Part shown: one piece after another, positions 15,301-26,115 of the stretch
Position numbering within the stretch: the stretch's first letter is position 1
Layout: each line of letters starts with the position of its first letter
NCBI GenBank assembly: GCA_040954595.2
Contig: CM082583.2
Span: 7,440,001-7,504,000 of the forward strand
Length of the DNA: 64,000 bases
Source of the DNA: Balanoglossus misakiensis
Lineage: Eukaryota > Hemichordata
Direction of reading: 5' to 3'
The notes under the pieces: model-generated
Database searches by the model: none
Told to the model about the DNA's origin: nothing
Seen by the model: only the letters and a program-made list of their open reading frames with translations
Program-made: the position numbers and the translations under genes

Positions 15301-18300
15301 TTTATAAATACAACCCGGATTATTACTTCAGTCGAAATCCCTCATCAGAACATTTGCAGCACCACACCATAAAAACTGAACACTACCGAGATTATGCGAA
15401 ATGACTTTGCATATAACGTCGTGTTTTAGCCAAAACTTACCGACATCCGATGAGGAGAAAATGCTGGAATCGATGGAACTGTCTTGAGAGCTTTCAAACA
15501 GCACACTCGATGATAGGGACTCGGCCATGAAGTCCGTGCCGAGATCGTAGGGCATGGAGTCTGTGGAGTCGCTATGAATATCACTCGGCACGGGGTCAGT
15601 ATTGTCCGAAAAGAAGGATTCTGAGTTGACATCACTGGATAGACTCTCTGCTTGTGACTCACTCTGGTGGCTTGCTGACAAGGAGTTGGAACTACTGTCG
15701 AGTCCCAACGATTCACTGCTCGATAGTGTGTCTGAAGGCAAGGAGTCTGAGCTTTCAACAGGGGAGTGACTTGCGTGTGAAAGGGAAGATACTGACGAGC
15801 CCAAATTAAAATCACTGAGCTGACTACTAGAATGAGTATCCGATGACAGAGAATCTGCATGATGTTCACTTAATTGACTACCAGATGTTAAATCTGATGA
15901 CAGAGAATCTGAATGATGTTCACTTAATTGACTACCAGATGTTAAATCTGATGACATAGAGTCCGAATGATGTTCACTTAATTGACTACCAGATGCTAAA
16001 TCTGATGACAGAGAATCTGCATGTTCACTTAATTGACTACCAGATGTTAAATCTGATGACATAGAGTCCGAATGATGTTCACTTAATTGACTACCAGATG
16101 GTAAGTCTGATGACAGAGAATCTGCATGTTCACTTAATTGACTACCAGATGTTAAATCTGATGACATAGAGTCCGAATGATGTTCACTTAATTGACTACC
16201 AGATGGTAAGTCTGATGACAGAGAATCTGCATGTTCACTTACTTGACTACCAGATGTTAAATCTGATGACATAGAGTCCGAATGATGTTCACTTATTTGA
16301 CTACCAGATGGTAAGTCTGATGACAGAGAATCTGCATGTTCACTTAATTGACTACCAGATGTTAAATCTGATGACAGAGAATCTGAATGATGTTCACTTA
16401 ATTGACTACCAGATGTTAAATCTGATGACATAGAGTCCGAATGATGTTCACTTAATTGACTACCAGATGGTAAGTCTGATGACAGAGAATCTGCATGTTC
16501 ACTTAATTGACTACCAGATGTTAAATCTGATGACAGAGAATCTGAATGATGTTCACTTAATTGACTACCAGATGTTAAATCTGATGACATAGAGTCCGAA
16601 TGATGTTCACTTAATTGACTACCAGATGTTAAATCTGATGACATAGAGTCCGAATGATGTTCACTTAATTGACTACCAGATGGTAAGTCTGATGACAGAG
16701 AATCTGCATGTTCACTTAATTGACTACCAGATGTTAAATCTGATGACATAGAGTCCGAATGATGTTCACTTAATTGACTACCAGATGGTAAGTCTGATGA
16801 CAGAGAATCTGCATGTTCACTTAATTGACTACCAGATGTTAAATCTGATGACATAGAGTCCGAATGATGTTCACTTAATTGACTACCAGATGGTAAGTCT
16901 GATGGCAGAGAATCTGCATGTTCACTTAATTGACTACCAGATGTTAAATCTGATGACAGAGAATCTGAATGATGTTCACTTAATTGACTACCAGATGGTA
17001 AGTCTGAAGGAAGTGAGTCTGCATGAGATTCACTTAATTGACTACCAGATGGTAAATCTGAAGGAAGTGAGTCTGCATGAGATTCACTTAATTGACTACC
17101 AGATGGTAAGTCTGAAGGAAGTGAGTCTGCATGAGATTCACTTAATTGACTACCAGAAGTTAAATCTGATGCCATGATGTCTGCATGAGATTCACTTAAT
17201 TGACTACCAGATGGTAAGTCTGAAGGAAGTGAGTCTGCATGAGATTCACTTAATTGACTACCAGATGGTAAGTCTGAAGGAAGTGAGTCTGCATGAGATT
17301 CACTTAATTGACTGCCGGATGGTAATTCTGATGGAAGTGAGTCTGCATGAGATTCACTTAATTGACTACCAGATGGTAAGTCTGATGGAAGTGAGTCTGC
17401 ATGAGATTCACTTAATTGACTGCCGGATGGTAAGTCTGATGGAAGTGAGTCTGCATGAGATTCACTTAATTGACTACCAGATGGTAAGTCTGAAGGAAGT
17501 GAGTCTGCATGAGATTCACTTAATTGACTACCAGAAGTTAAATCTGATGCCATGATGTCTGCATGAGATTCACTTAATTGACTACCAGATGGTAAGTCTG
17601 AAGGAAGTGAGTCTGCATGAGATTCACTTAATTGACTACCGGATGGTAAGTCTGAAGGAAGTGAGTCTGCATGAGATTCACTTAATTGACTGCCGGATGG
17701 TAAGTCTGATGGAAGTGAGTCTGCATGAGATTCACTTAATTGACTACCAGATGGTAAGTCTGAAGGAAGTGAGTCTGCATGAGATTCACTTAATTGGCTA
17801 CCAGATGGTAAGTCTGATGGAAGTGAGTCTGCATGAGATTCACTTAATTGACTGCCGGATGGTAAGTCTGATGGAAGTGAGTCTGCATGAGATTCACTTA
17901 ATTGACTACCAGATGGTAAGTCTGAAGGAAGTGAGTCTGCATGAGATTCACTTAATTGACTGCCGGATGGTAAGTCTGATGGAAGTGAGTCTGCATGAGA
18001 TTCACTTAATTGACTACCAGATGGTAAGTCTGAAGGAAGTGAGTCTGCATGAGATTCACTTAATTGACTGCCGGATGGTAAGTCTGATGGAAGTGAGTCT
18101 GCATGAGATTCACTTAATTGACTGCCGGATGTTAAGTCCGAAGGAAGTGAGTCTGCATGAGATTCACTTATTTGACTACCAGAAGTTAAATCTGATGCCA
18201 TGATGTCTGCATGAGATTCACTTAATTGAATACCAGATGGTAAGTCTGAAGGAAGTGAGTCTGCATGAGATTCACTTATTTGACTACCAGATGGTAAGTC

Positions 18301-21300
18301 TGAAGGAAGTGAGTCTGCATGAGATTCACTTAATTGACTGCCGGATGTTAAGTCCGAAGGAAGTGAGTCTGCATGAGATTCACTTATTTGACTACCAGAA
18401 GTTAAATCTGATGCCATGATGTCTGCATGAGATTCACTTAATTGACTACCAGATGGTAAGTCTGAAGGAAGTGAGTCTGCATGAGATTCACTTAATTGAC
18501 TGCCGGATGGTAAGTCTGATGGAAGTGAGTCTGCATGAGATTCACTTAATTGACTACCAGATGGTAAGTCTGAAGGAAGTGAGTCTGCATGAGATTCACT
18601 TAATTGACTGCCGGATGGTAAGTCTGATGGAAGTGAGTCTGCATGAGATTCACTTAATTGACTACCAGATGGTAAGTCTGATGGAAGTGAGTCTGCATGA
18701 GATTCACTTAATTGACTACCAGATGGTAAGTCTGAAGGAAGTGAGTCTGCATGAGATTCACTTAATTGACTGCCGGATGGTAAGTCTGATGGAAGTGAGT
18801 CTGCATGAGATTCACTTAATTGACTACCAGATGGTAAGTCTGAAGGAAGTGAGTCTGCATGAGATTCACTTATTTGACTACCAGATGGTAAGTCTGAAGG
18901 AAGTGAGTCTGCATGAGATTCACTTAATTGACTGCCGGATGTTAAGTCCGAAGGAAGTGAGTCTGCATGAGATTCACTTATTTGACTACCAGAAGTTAAA
19001 TCTGATGCCATGATGTCTGCATGAGATTCACTTAATTGACTGCCGAATGGTAAGTCCGAAGGAAGGGAGTCTGCATGAGATTCACTTATTTGACTACCAG
19101 ATGGTAAGTCTGAAGGAAGTGAGTCTGCATGAGATTCACTTAATTGACTGCCGGATGTTAAGTCCGAAGGAAGTGAGTCTGCATGAGATTCACTTAATTG
19201 ACTGCCAGATGGTAAGTCTGAAGGAAGTGAGTCTGCATGAGATTCACTTAATTGACTTCCAGATGGTAAGTCTGAAGGAAGTGAGTCTGCATGAGATTCA
19301 CTTAATTGACTGCCGGATGGTAAGTCTGATGGAAGTGAGTCTGCATGAGATTCACTTAATTGACTACCAGATGGTAAGTCTGAAGGAAGTGAGTCTGCAT
19401 GAGATTCACTTAATTGACTGCCGGATGTTAAGTCCGAAGGAAGTGAGTCTGCATGAGATTCACTTAATTGACTGCCAGATGGTAAGTCTGAAGGAAGTGA
19501 GTCTGCATGAGATTCACTTAATTGACTTCCAGATGGTAAGTCTGAAGGAAGTGAGTCTGCATGAGATTCACTTAATTGACTGCCGGATGGTAAGTCTGAA
19601 GGAAGTGAGTCTGCATGAGATTCACTTAATTGACTGCCAGATGGTAAGTCTGAAGGAAGTGAGTCTGCATGAGATTCACTTAATTGACTACCAGATGGTA
19701 AGTCTGAAGGAAGTGAGTCTGCATGAGATTCACTTAATTGACTACCAGATGGTAAGTCTGAAGGAAGTGAGTCTGCATGAGATTCACTTAATTGACTACC
19801 AGATGGTAAGTCTGAAGGAAGTGAGTCTGCATGAGATTCACTTAATTGAATACCAGATGTTAAGTCTGAAGCCATGATGTCTGCATGAGATTCACTTAAT
19901 TGACTACCAGATGGTAAGTCTGAAGGAAGTGAGTCTGCATGAGATTCACTTAATTGACTACCAGATGGTAAGTCTGAAGGAAGTGAGTCTGCATGAGATT
20001 CACTTAATTGACTGCCAGATGGAAAGTCTGAAGGAAGTGAGTCTGCATGAGATTCACTTAATTGACTGCCAGATGGAAAGTCTGAAGGAAGTGAGTCTGC
20101 ATGAGATTCACTTAATTGGCTACCAGATGGTAAGTCTGAAGGAAGTGAGTCTGCATGAGATTCACTTAATTGACTGCCAGATGGAAAGTCTGAAGGAAGT
20201 GAGTCTGCATGAGATTCACTTAATTGACTACCAGATGGTAAGTCTGAGGGAAGTGAGTCTGCATGAGATTCACTTAATTGACTACCAGAACTACCAGATG
20301 GTAAGTCTGAGGGAAGTGAGTCTGCATGAGATTCACTTAATTGACTACCAGAAGTTAAATCTGATGCCATGATGTCTGCATGAGATTCACTTAATTGACT
20401 ACCAGATGGTAAGTCTGAAGGAAGTGAGTCTGCATGAGATTCACTTAATTGACTGCCAGATGGTAAGTCTGAAGGAAGTGAGTCTGCATGAGATTCACTT
20501 AATTGACTGCCAGATGGTAAGTCTGAGGGAAGTGAGTCTGCATGAGATTCACTTAATTGGCTACCAGATGGTAAGTCTGGAGGAAGTGAGTCTGCATGAG
20601 ATTCACTTAATTGACTACCGGATGGTAAGTCTGAAGGAAGTGAGTCTGCATGAGATTCACTTAATTGACTACCGGATGGTAAGTCTGAAGGAAGTGAGTC
20701 TGCATGAGATTCACTTAATTGACTACCAGATGGTAAGTCTGAGGGAAGTGAGTCTGCATGAGATTCACTTAATTGGCTACCAGATGGTAAGTCTGAGGGA
20801 AGTGAGTCTGCATGAGATTCACTTAATTGGCTACCAGATAGTAAGTCTGAAGGAAGTGAGTCTGCATGAGATTCACTTAATTGACTACCGGATGGTAAGT
20901 CTGAAGGAAGTGAGTCTGCATGAGATTCACTTAATTGACTACCAGAAGTTAAATCTGATGCCATGATGTCTGCAGGAGATTCACTTAATTGACTGCCAGA
21001 TGGTAAGTCTGAGGGAAGTGAGTCTGCATGAGATTCACTTAATTGGCTACCAGATGGTAAGTCTGAAGGAAGTGAGTCTGCATGAGATTCACTTAATTGA
21101 CTACCAGAAGTTAAATCTGATGCCATGATGTCTGCATGAGATTCACTTAATTGGCTACCAGATGGTAAGTCTGAAGGAAGTGAGTCTGCATGAGATTCAC
21201 TTAATTGACTGCCAGATGGTAAGTCTGAGGGAAGTGAGTCTGCATGAGATTCACTTAATTGGCTACCAGATGGTAAGTCTGAAGGAAGTGAGTCTGCATG

Positions 21301-24300
21301 AGATTCACTTAATTGACTGCCAGATGTTAAGTCTGAAGGAAGTGAGTCTGCATGAGATTCACTTAATTGACTACCAGATGGTAAGTCTGAGGGAAGTGAG
21401 TCTGCATGAGATTCACTTAATTGACTACCAGATGGTAAGTCCGAAGGAAGTGAGTCTGAATGAGATTCACTTAATTGACTACCAGATGGTAAGTTCGAAG
21501 GAAGTGAGTCTGCATGAGATTCACTTAATTGACTGCCAGATGGTAAGTCTGAAGGAAGTGAGTCTGCATGAGATTCACTTAATTGGCTACCAGATGGTAA
21601 GTCTGAAGGAAGTGAGTCTGCATGAGATTCACTTAATTGGCTACCAGATGGTAAGTCTGAAGGAAGTGAGTCTGCATGAGATTCACTTAATTGACTGCCA
21701 GATGGAAAGTCTGAAGGAAGTGAGTCTGCATGAGATTCACTTAATTGACTACCAGATGGTAAGTCTGAAGGAAGTGAGTCTGCATGAGATTCACTTAATT
21801 GAATACCAGATGTTAAGTCTGAAGGAAGTGAGTCTGCATGAGATTCACTTAATTGGCTACCAGATGGTAAGTCTGAAGGAAGTGAGTCTGCATGAGATTC
21901 ACTTAATTGACTGCCAGATGGAAAGTCTGAAGGAAGTGAGTCTGCATGAGATTCACTTAATTGACTACCAGATGGTAAGTCTGAAGGAAGTGAGTCTGCA
22001 TGAGATTCACTTAATTGAATACCAGATGGTAAGTCTGAGGGAAGTGAGTCTGCATGAGATTCACTTAATTGGCTACCAGATGGTAAGTCTGAAGGAAGTG
22101 AGTCTGCATGAGATTCACTTAATTGACTGCCAGATGGTAAGTCTGAAGGAAGTGAGTCTGCATGAGATTCACTTAATTGGCTACCAGATGGTAAGTCTGA
22201 AGGAAGTGAGTCTGCATGAGATTCACTTAATTGGCTACCGGATGGTAAGTCTGAAGGAAGTGAGCCTGCATGAGATTCACTTAATTGACTACCAGAAGTT
22301 AAATCTGATGCCATGATGTCTGCATGAGATTCACTTAATTGACTACCAGATGGTAAGTCTGAAGGAAGTGAGTCTGCATGAGATTCACTTAATTGACTGC
22401 CAGATGGTAAGTCTGAAGGAAGTGAGTCTGCATGAGATTCAATTAATTGGCTACCAGATGGTAAGTCTGAAGGAAGTGAGTCTGCATGAGATTCACTTAA
22501 TTGACTACCAGATGTTAAGTCTGAAGCCATGATGTCTGCATGTGATTCACTTAATTGACTGCCAGATGGTAAGTCTGAAGGAAGTGAGTCTGCATGAGAT
22601 TCACTTAATTGACTACCAGATGTTAAGTCTGAAGGAAGTGAGTCTGCATGAGATTCACTTAATTGACTACCAGATGGTAAGTCTGATGACAGAGAATCTG
22701 CATGTTCACTTAATTGACTACCAGATGGTAAGTCTGATGACAGAGAATCTGCATGAGATTCACTTAATTGACTACCAGATGTTAAATCTGAAGGAAGTGA
22801 GTCTGCATGATGTTCAATTAATTGACTACCAGATGGTAAGTCTGAAGGAAGTGAGTCTGCATGAGATTCACTTACTAATTGACTACCAGATGGTAAGTCT
22901 GAAGGAAGTGAGTCTGCATGAGATTCACTTAACTGACTTCCAGAAAGTAGGTCACTCAATTGACTACCAGAAAGTAGGTCAGAAATCATGGAACTTAATT
23001 CGAAATCGCTCACCATACTGTCTGATGGAAAATCCGAAGGCATAGAGTCTGCGTAAAAATCACTCAATTGACTATCAGATGGTAAGTTAGAAAGCATCGA
23101 GCTCAATTTGAACTCGCTCACCATACTATCTGATGGAAAATCCGAAGGAATAGAGGCTGCGTAAAGATCACTCAATTGACTATCAGAAGGTAAGTTAGAA
23201 AGCATCGAGCTCAATTTGAACTCGCTCACCATACTATCTGATGGAAAATCCGAAGGAATAGAGGCTGCGTAAAGATCACTCAATTGACTATCAGAAGGTA
23301 AGTTAGAAAGCATCGAGCTCAATTTGAACTCGCTCACCATACTATCTGAAGGAAAATCCGAAGGAATAGAGTTCGCGTGAAGGTCACTGAGTTGACTATC
23401 AGAAGGTAAGTTAGAAAGCATCGGGCTCAATTTGAACTCGCTCACCATACTGTCTGATGGAAAATCCGAAGGAATAGAGTCTGCGTAAAGATCACTCAAT
23501 TGACTATCAGAAGGTAAGTTAGAAAGCATCGAGCTCAATTTGAACTCGCTCACCATACTGTCTGATCGAAAATCCGAAGGAATAGAGTCTGAGTAAAGAT
23601 CACTTAATTGACTACCAGAAGGTAAGTCAGAAATCATGGAACTTAATTTAAACTCACTCACCATACTGTCTGATGGAAAATCCGAAGGAATAGAGTCTGC
23701 GTAAAGATCACTCAATTGACTACCAGAAGGTAAGTCAGAAATCATGGAACTTAATTTTAACTCACTCACCATACTATCTGAAGGAAAATCCGAAGGAATA
23801 GAGTTCGCGTGAAGGTCACTGAGTTGACTACCAGAAGGTAGGTCTGAAGACAGAGCACCTGCATGGGTATCACTAAGTTGATTGCTTGATAGTAAATCAG
23901 AAATTAAAGAATTTACATTGATATCACTTTGTTGGCTTCCAGAAAGTAATTCCGATAGCAGAGATTCAGAATGGGACACGCTTTGTTGACTCCCCAGTTG
24001 TAAGTCAGAAGTAATGGAATCGCTGAGGTCACTGATTAGATTGCCTTGTGTTAAATCAGACACTGAAGAGTGTGAATTGTCGTTGTTGAATTGACTGCCA
24101 GACTGTGAGTCATAAGGCATGCCCATACTCTCATCCCCGTTGGACTGGAAACTGGAGAGTAAGGAGTCCGCATTTTCGCTCGTGACATTGCTTGTGTCAG
24201 ACGCTGAATTTAAAAGCTGCAAGTCCGAATCACTTTCACTCTGCTGGCTCCCAAGCTGGAGAGTTGAAGTCAAAGAGTTTGTCTGGTGACTGTCCGTGGG

Positions 24301-24456
24301 AATAAGTGATTGGGAGTGATCACTACTTTGGCTTTCACTCGGGTGGTAATAACTGTCGCTTGATGCAGAAATTCCAGCGGAGCCCCCGTTTGCGCACACG
24401 CTCCACACATTGAAGGTGCCCACATAAAACAAAGTGACGGCGAGTAGGTGTTTCAT
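2943..24456 (-). CDS. Gene A: giant REJ-GAIN single-pass membrane protein with 18-aa Ser-rich repeats
   Basis: Complete 27-exon gene, spliced CDS 13647 nt, about 4548 aa. The start ATG at 24456 opens a signal peptide (MKHLLAVTLFYVGTFNVWSV). Order: 3005-aa repeat exon (15441-24456), Cys-rich CAG repeats, IPT/TIG, REJ, RRKR site, GAIN with GPS-like HLS, stalk, one transmembrane helix, 86-residue-class cytoplasmic tail ending at TAA 2943. Every internal border has GT/AG and phases close in frame. The family link is to REJ proteins (sea urchin sperm receptor for egg jelly, PKDREJ, polycystin-1), but there is no PLAT or polycystin channel: the protein ends after one helix, as in single-pass REJ proteins. 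Its role as a surface receptor or adhesion molecule is inference. It is the last copy of a three-gene array. Introns over 300 nt (largest 10359-11238, 11880-12673, 3593-4242, 13669-14282, 6814-7422) contain nothing recognisable. Confidence 0.88.
3557..4293 (-). other. Gene A exons 25-26: short variable stalk
   Basis: Two symmetric phase 1-1 exons, 4243-4293 (51 nt, VSLSTVNATDNSTAVDS) and 3557-3592 (36 nt, GGPTTVQGVSVT), link the GPS to the transmembrane exon. They are Thr/Ser/Val-rich with one or two N-glycosylation sequons (NAT, NST). They have no sequence match to exons 25-26 of the paralogues, and their multiple-of-three lengths would allow skipping without a frameshift. Confidence 0.7.
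4582..6171 (-). other. Gene A exons 20-24: furin-type site, GAIN domain, GPS-like motif
   Basis: Exons 5947-6171, 5658-5817, 5253-5426, 4928-5088, 4582-4806 (225, 160, 174, 161, 225 nt). Exon 20 carries SSARRKRSYA, a textbook R-x-K/R-R proprotein convertase site. Helical DDARLLIDQINQFI and ESARILLEQFQNVG suit GAIN subdomain A. LTRGQTLGGGATQISSTGVS and the strands up to GLTTPIKMNLTINSP suit subdomain B. The end, CKYWDEGTSAWSTDGV to ECHVTHLSEFSVFSS, matches the GPS pattern C-x-Y/F-W-D...W-S-T-x-G...C-x-x-x-HLS-x-F. Only two of the four usual GPS cysteines remain. HL|S is the canonical autoproteolysis triad position, so cleavage remains plausible. Confidence 0.82.
6305..10358 (-). other. Gene A exons 10-19: REJ module
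   Basis: Ten exons: 10182-10358, 9786-10058, 9440-9629, 9130-9281, 8687-8919, 8326-8532, 7949-8186, 7423-7583, 6628-6813, 6305-6428. REJ marks in order: PSCGDVRINGRKSTGSGART then MTYTW; GPDLELDG and PYNFSLTVTNFLGESDVAYY; VPPGTTEFTWSVDNSEVPLN; IRGSAEMTVGRDSGDLEIDG then SVDPDNVAVDMTYSWTC; VQVTATDQDGQSSVSKVTFS; VENCVADEDAYPLSYQIFRI. The Cys-G/D-G-S-x-x-S-x-G-R...Y-x-W and DPD...Y-x-W-x-C patterns are typical of the receptor-for-egg-jelly domain of polycystin-1, PKDREJ and sea urchin REJ. Repeated PKD-like strands make up its fold. I place the family confidently; the exact C-terminal limit against the GAIN domain is approximate. Confidence 0.85.
6541..6585. repeat. GATG/GACG microsatellite in gene A intron 18
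   Basis: An imperfect run of GATGATGATGACGACGACG type lies within the intron, about 45 nt from the donor of exon 18. Confidence 0.8.
11239..13020 (-). other. Gene A exons 6-9: IPT/TIG domain and following beta-rich segment
   Basis: Exons 12876-13020, 12674-12748, 11733-11879, 11239-11454 (145, 75, 147, 216 nt). Exons 6-7 read LTLIGAGFTQGSSLSCVFES, then SITCLSP and DNYTVTIQRDSDQPTNIGA: the G-x-G-F, C-x-F, I-x-C-x-S/T-P and terminal Y-T-Y marks of an IPT/TIG immunoglobulin-like fold (as in plexins, Met and fibrocystin). Exons 8-9 (VDPTVADLDSSAASITVTVT, then GQFISDQEMEFDVPMPSISC) are beta-rich and may be a second, degenerate Ig-like domain. All start and end so that the block is phase 0 in, phase 1 out. 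Confidence 0.78.
13266..15133 (-). other. Gene A exons 2-5: Cys-rich CAGxCNG block
   Basis: Exons 14843-15133, 14283-14450, 13524-13668, 13266-13371 (291, 168, 145, 106 nt). They encode repeated Cys units: DCAGECNGGASEDCAGVCNG, DCAGQCNGTAYINDCSECVG, DCHGTCNGTAIVDDCGECVG, then DCRDICDGGWIEDDCGYCEP, NDCGVCVGGSTALGDDEGK and YDTCGVCGGNGTDCVGVGW. Such D-C-x-G-x-C-x-G repeats form compact disulfide-knotted rods in many predicted extracellular proteins, and I know no defined ligand. Phases run 1,1,2,0. The paired-Cys pattern is intact. Confidence 0.85.
15835..22990. repeat. 54-bp coding minisatellite (18-aa unit), about 130 copies
   Basis: Minus-strand translation repeats SDLPSGSQLSESHADSLP with few substitutions. 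Variants include SDFPSG, SGIQLSES, GSQISES and an eleven-times recurring unit with ADIMASDLTSG (plus-strand signature near 17160, 17538, 18186, 18402, 18996, 19860, 20354, 20948, 21110, 22298 and 22514). The 51-bp units nearest 15.8-17.0 kb lack one residue (SEHADSLSSDLPSGSQL). One unit near 20285 carries 9 extra nucleotides (SGSSGSQ). All length changes seen are multiples of three. Near-identity of adjacent units is what unequal crossing-over or gene conversion produces. Confidence 0.95.
22991..23860. repeat. 108-bp coding repeat (36-aa unit), 7-8 copies, older and more diverged
   Basis: Units read DLYADSIPSDFPSDSMVS followed by EFKLSSMLSNLPSDSQLS. The length is exactly twice 18 aa, and each half keeps the SD-hydrophobic-P-SDS pattern of the 54-bp array. 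This suggests the 36-mer is a diverged dimer of the same ancestral unit that was then amplified as a pair. Confidence 0.88.
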
Positions 24457-24610
24457 TCCGGCGCGATAATTTTTTTACGGCAAAACAGGATAGTTATATC
24501 TCCCTGAAGTTCTCGAAAGTATTCACAGCTCACACTGCGTTCAGTCCAGCTGCGATATCCACCTCGCAGTAATTCACTGCTCTCTCTCTCTCTTTCGGCG
24601 TTCTCGAGGC
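24457..24610 (-). promoter_or_regulatory. Putative 5' UTR / core promoter of gene A
   Basis: Sequence directly upstream of the gene A ATG. A weak TATA-like GATATAACTA lies at 24500-24491, about 35-45 nt before the ATG, and a GA/CT run lies at about 24580-24597. Gene B has a TATA-like string at a similar distance. No transcript start can be seen, so this is a position-based guess. Confidence 0.3.
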
Positions 24611-26115
24611 GTGTGATCGAAATCTGCAATACCCCACTCTCAGTAAGCTCATTTGCGATTGTGTCAATAGAATTGGTATTCAGATCAGCCGACCCTTTTC
24701 ACCGCAGGCTTGAACAATTGGCAACCGTCATTGTCTCAACGTCAGTGTCTTCAGCCACTCCCATAACATTTGCCCAGTAACTAGGCTATCTGAATGCATT
24801 CAATCCACTGTGATTACGTGTGACATTCATTAAACGACAAATTATGTTCAAATGCGTTTTATGAGCATGGTTAACTTATTCAATAGTTGTCACGATCCTC
24901 TCCAAAGGAACGGGTTGAAGCCAGTATTGCACAATATTTCCGACGGGTTTTTAAGCCTCGCAATTCATTACAACGCAGTGCGTTAAAGTATTCATTGTTT
25001 CCGGAGAACGAAATTCTGACCTATCGTAAAATAGAATGTAAATCTCACCATGTCTAGACGTCCAAATCACAATTTTTCAGCTGGTTCAGTATTGATTTCA
25101 AATCAAATGACGTATGCTATGTTACTTAAATTATTTTCTTCGACAATGTCGCTTTTTTAAAAGTGGTAATTTAAGAAGGGGGGATTCTTATCCGAGTTTT
25201 TACAGACCTAAATTCTACATATGTTATCCCATTTGATGTAGGTTTTTTTCTTAATTTCTCCAGAGCCCGTAACTTTCTACAATGACCGTCACCAGGTCAG
25301 TGCTATTAGATGTTTATTCTTCCGTTGCGAAAACAAATAATTTAACCATGGGATTTGTGTTTGCGTAGTCAACAACTCACATCAACAAAGTCATTCGATT
25401 GTGTAAAGGTAAACCAGATGTTTAGAACTTTATGTTATCTGAACCTCTTTTAAGTTTATAGAGTTCAAACGAAACGGGGATTACGTAGGTGTTTAACAGA
25501 AGGTCGAAATGCCTGGTATTTTACTAACGTCAGCATTAAATCCCCCAAACGTGCCAACGTTACCGATTTTTCTTTACCGTTTGTGTCTCAAAATTCAAAT
25601 GAAAACTTTTGCGTACAGAGCTCGCGTGGAAAAATAGAAAGAAACGCTCATTTTCAAAGAAAAGCAAAAATCTTCAAAAATATAGTGATGCCACATTCAT
25701 GTTCACTCTGTATTTCGTTTCCAAGTAAAGCTAAAAATTCGTGGCATGGAGCTTTTGCCATTCTTTATAATATGATGGAAATGACTTTATCTGGAAAGTC
25801 TTGCCCCTCGACGACGTTGAGATTTTCAGCCAAAACGTCTTAGCACCAAAGATTGGCGTATGTGTATTTGCATTCACGTAACACGGTGGCTAAACTCACT
25901 TTCGGTGGTCAGCGCTCCCAGACGATTTTTAGCTGTCTTGACATCAGCAAACTACGGTCAAACTCTTGCAAACAATGCCAGAGATGTGGAAGAATACCAG
26001 TCTCCTTTAAATTCACAATGATGTGGAGTTGAGTTTCACAGAGATATGGAATAAGACCAGCTATCTAGTTACACTTGAATAAGCTGTGTTACGTAGGAGA
26101 AGTTTGCTGTTGTTT

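Larger units (their letters stand above)
15441..24456 (-). other. Gene A exon 1: signal peptide plus about 2.9 kaa Ser/Asp-rich repeat domain
   Basis: A single 9016-nt exon ending in phase 1 at G|GTAAGT (15441/15440), right after SSSDV. After the signal peptide comes a non-repetitive Ser-rich stretch (to about 23.9 kb). Then seven to eight 36-aa units follow (about 22.99-23.86 kb), a long 18-aa array (about 16.98-22.99 kb), and a C-terminal array alternating 18- and 17-aa units of the SEHHSDSMSSDL / SEHADSLSSDLP type (about 15.84-16.98 kb). The last 130 residues are again non-repetitive and Ser-rich. There is no Cys between the signal-peptide region and the end, so the domain is expected to be extended, acidic and disordered. 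The frame stays open through more than 130 units, which argues for a real protein rather than a non-coding satellite. Confidence 0.88.

Noticed and set aside
15835-22990. CRISPR-like regularly spaced repeats
   Set aside because: The units are contiguous with no unique spacers, translate in frame and lie in a eukaryotic exon.
16890-23045. Long plus-strand open frames (60-384 codons) reading repeats such as MVSLKEVSLHEIHLIDYQ
   Set aside because: They are the antisense of the 54-bp repeat; since 54 is divisible by three, any stop-free frame stays open. They break wherever a variant unit occurs and have no splice or start logic.
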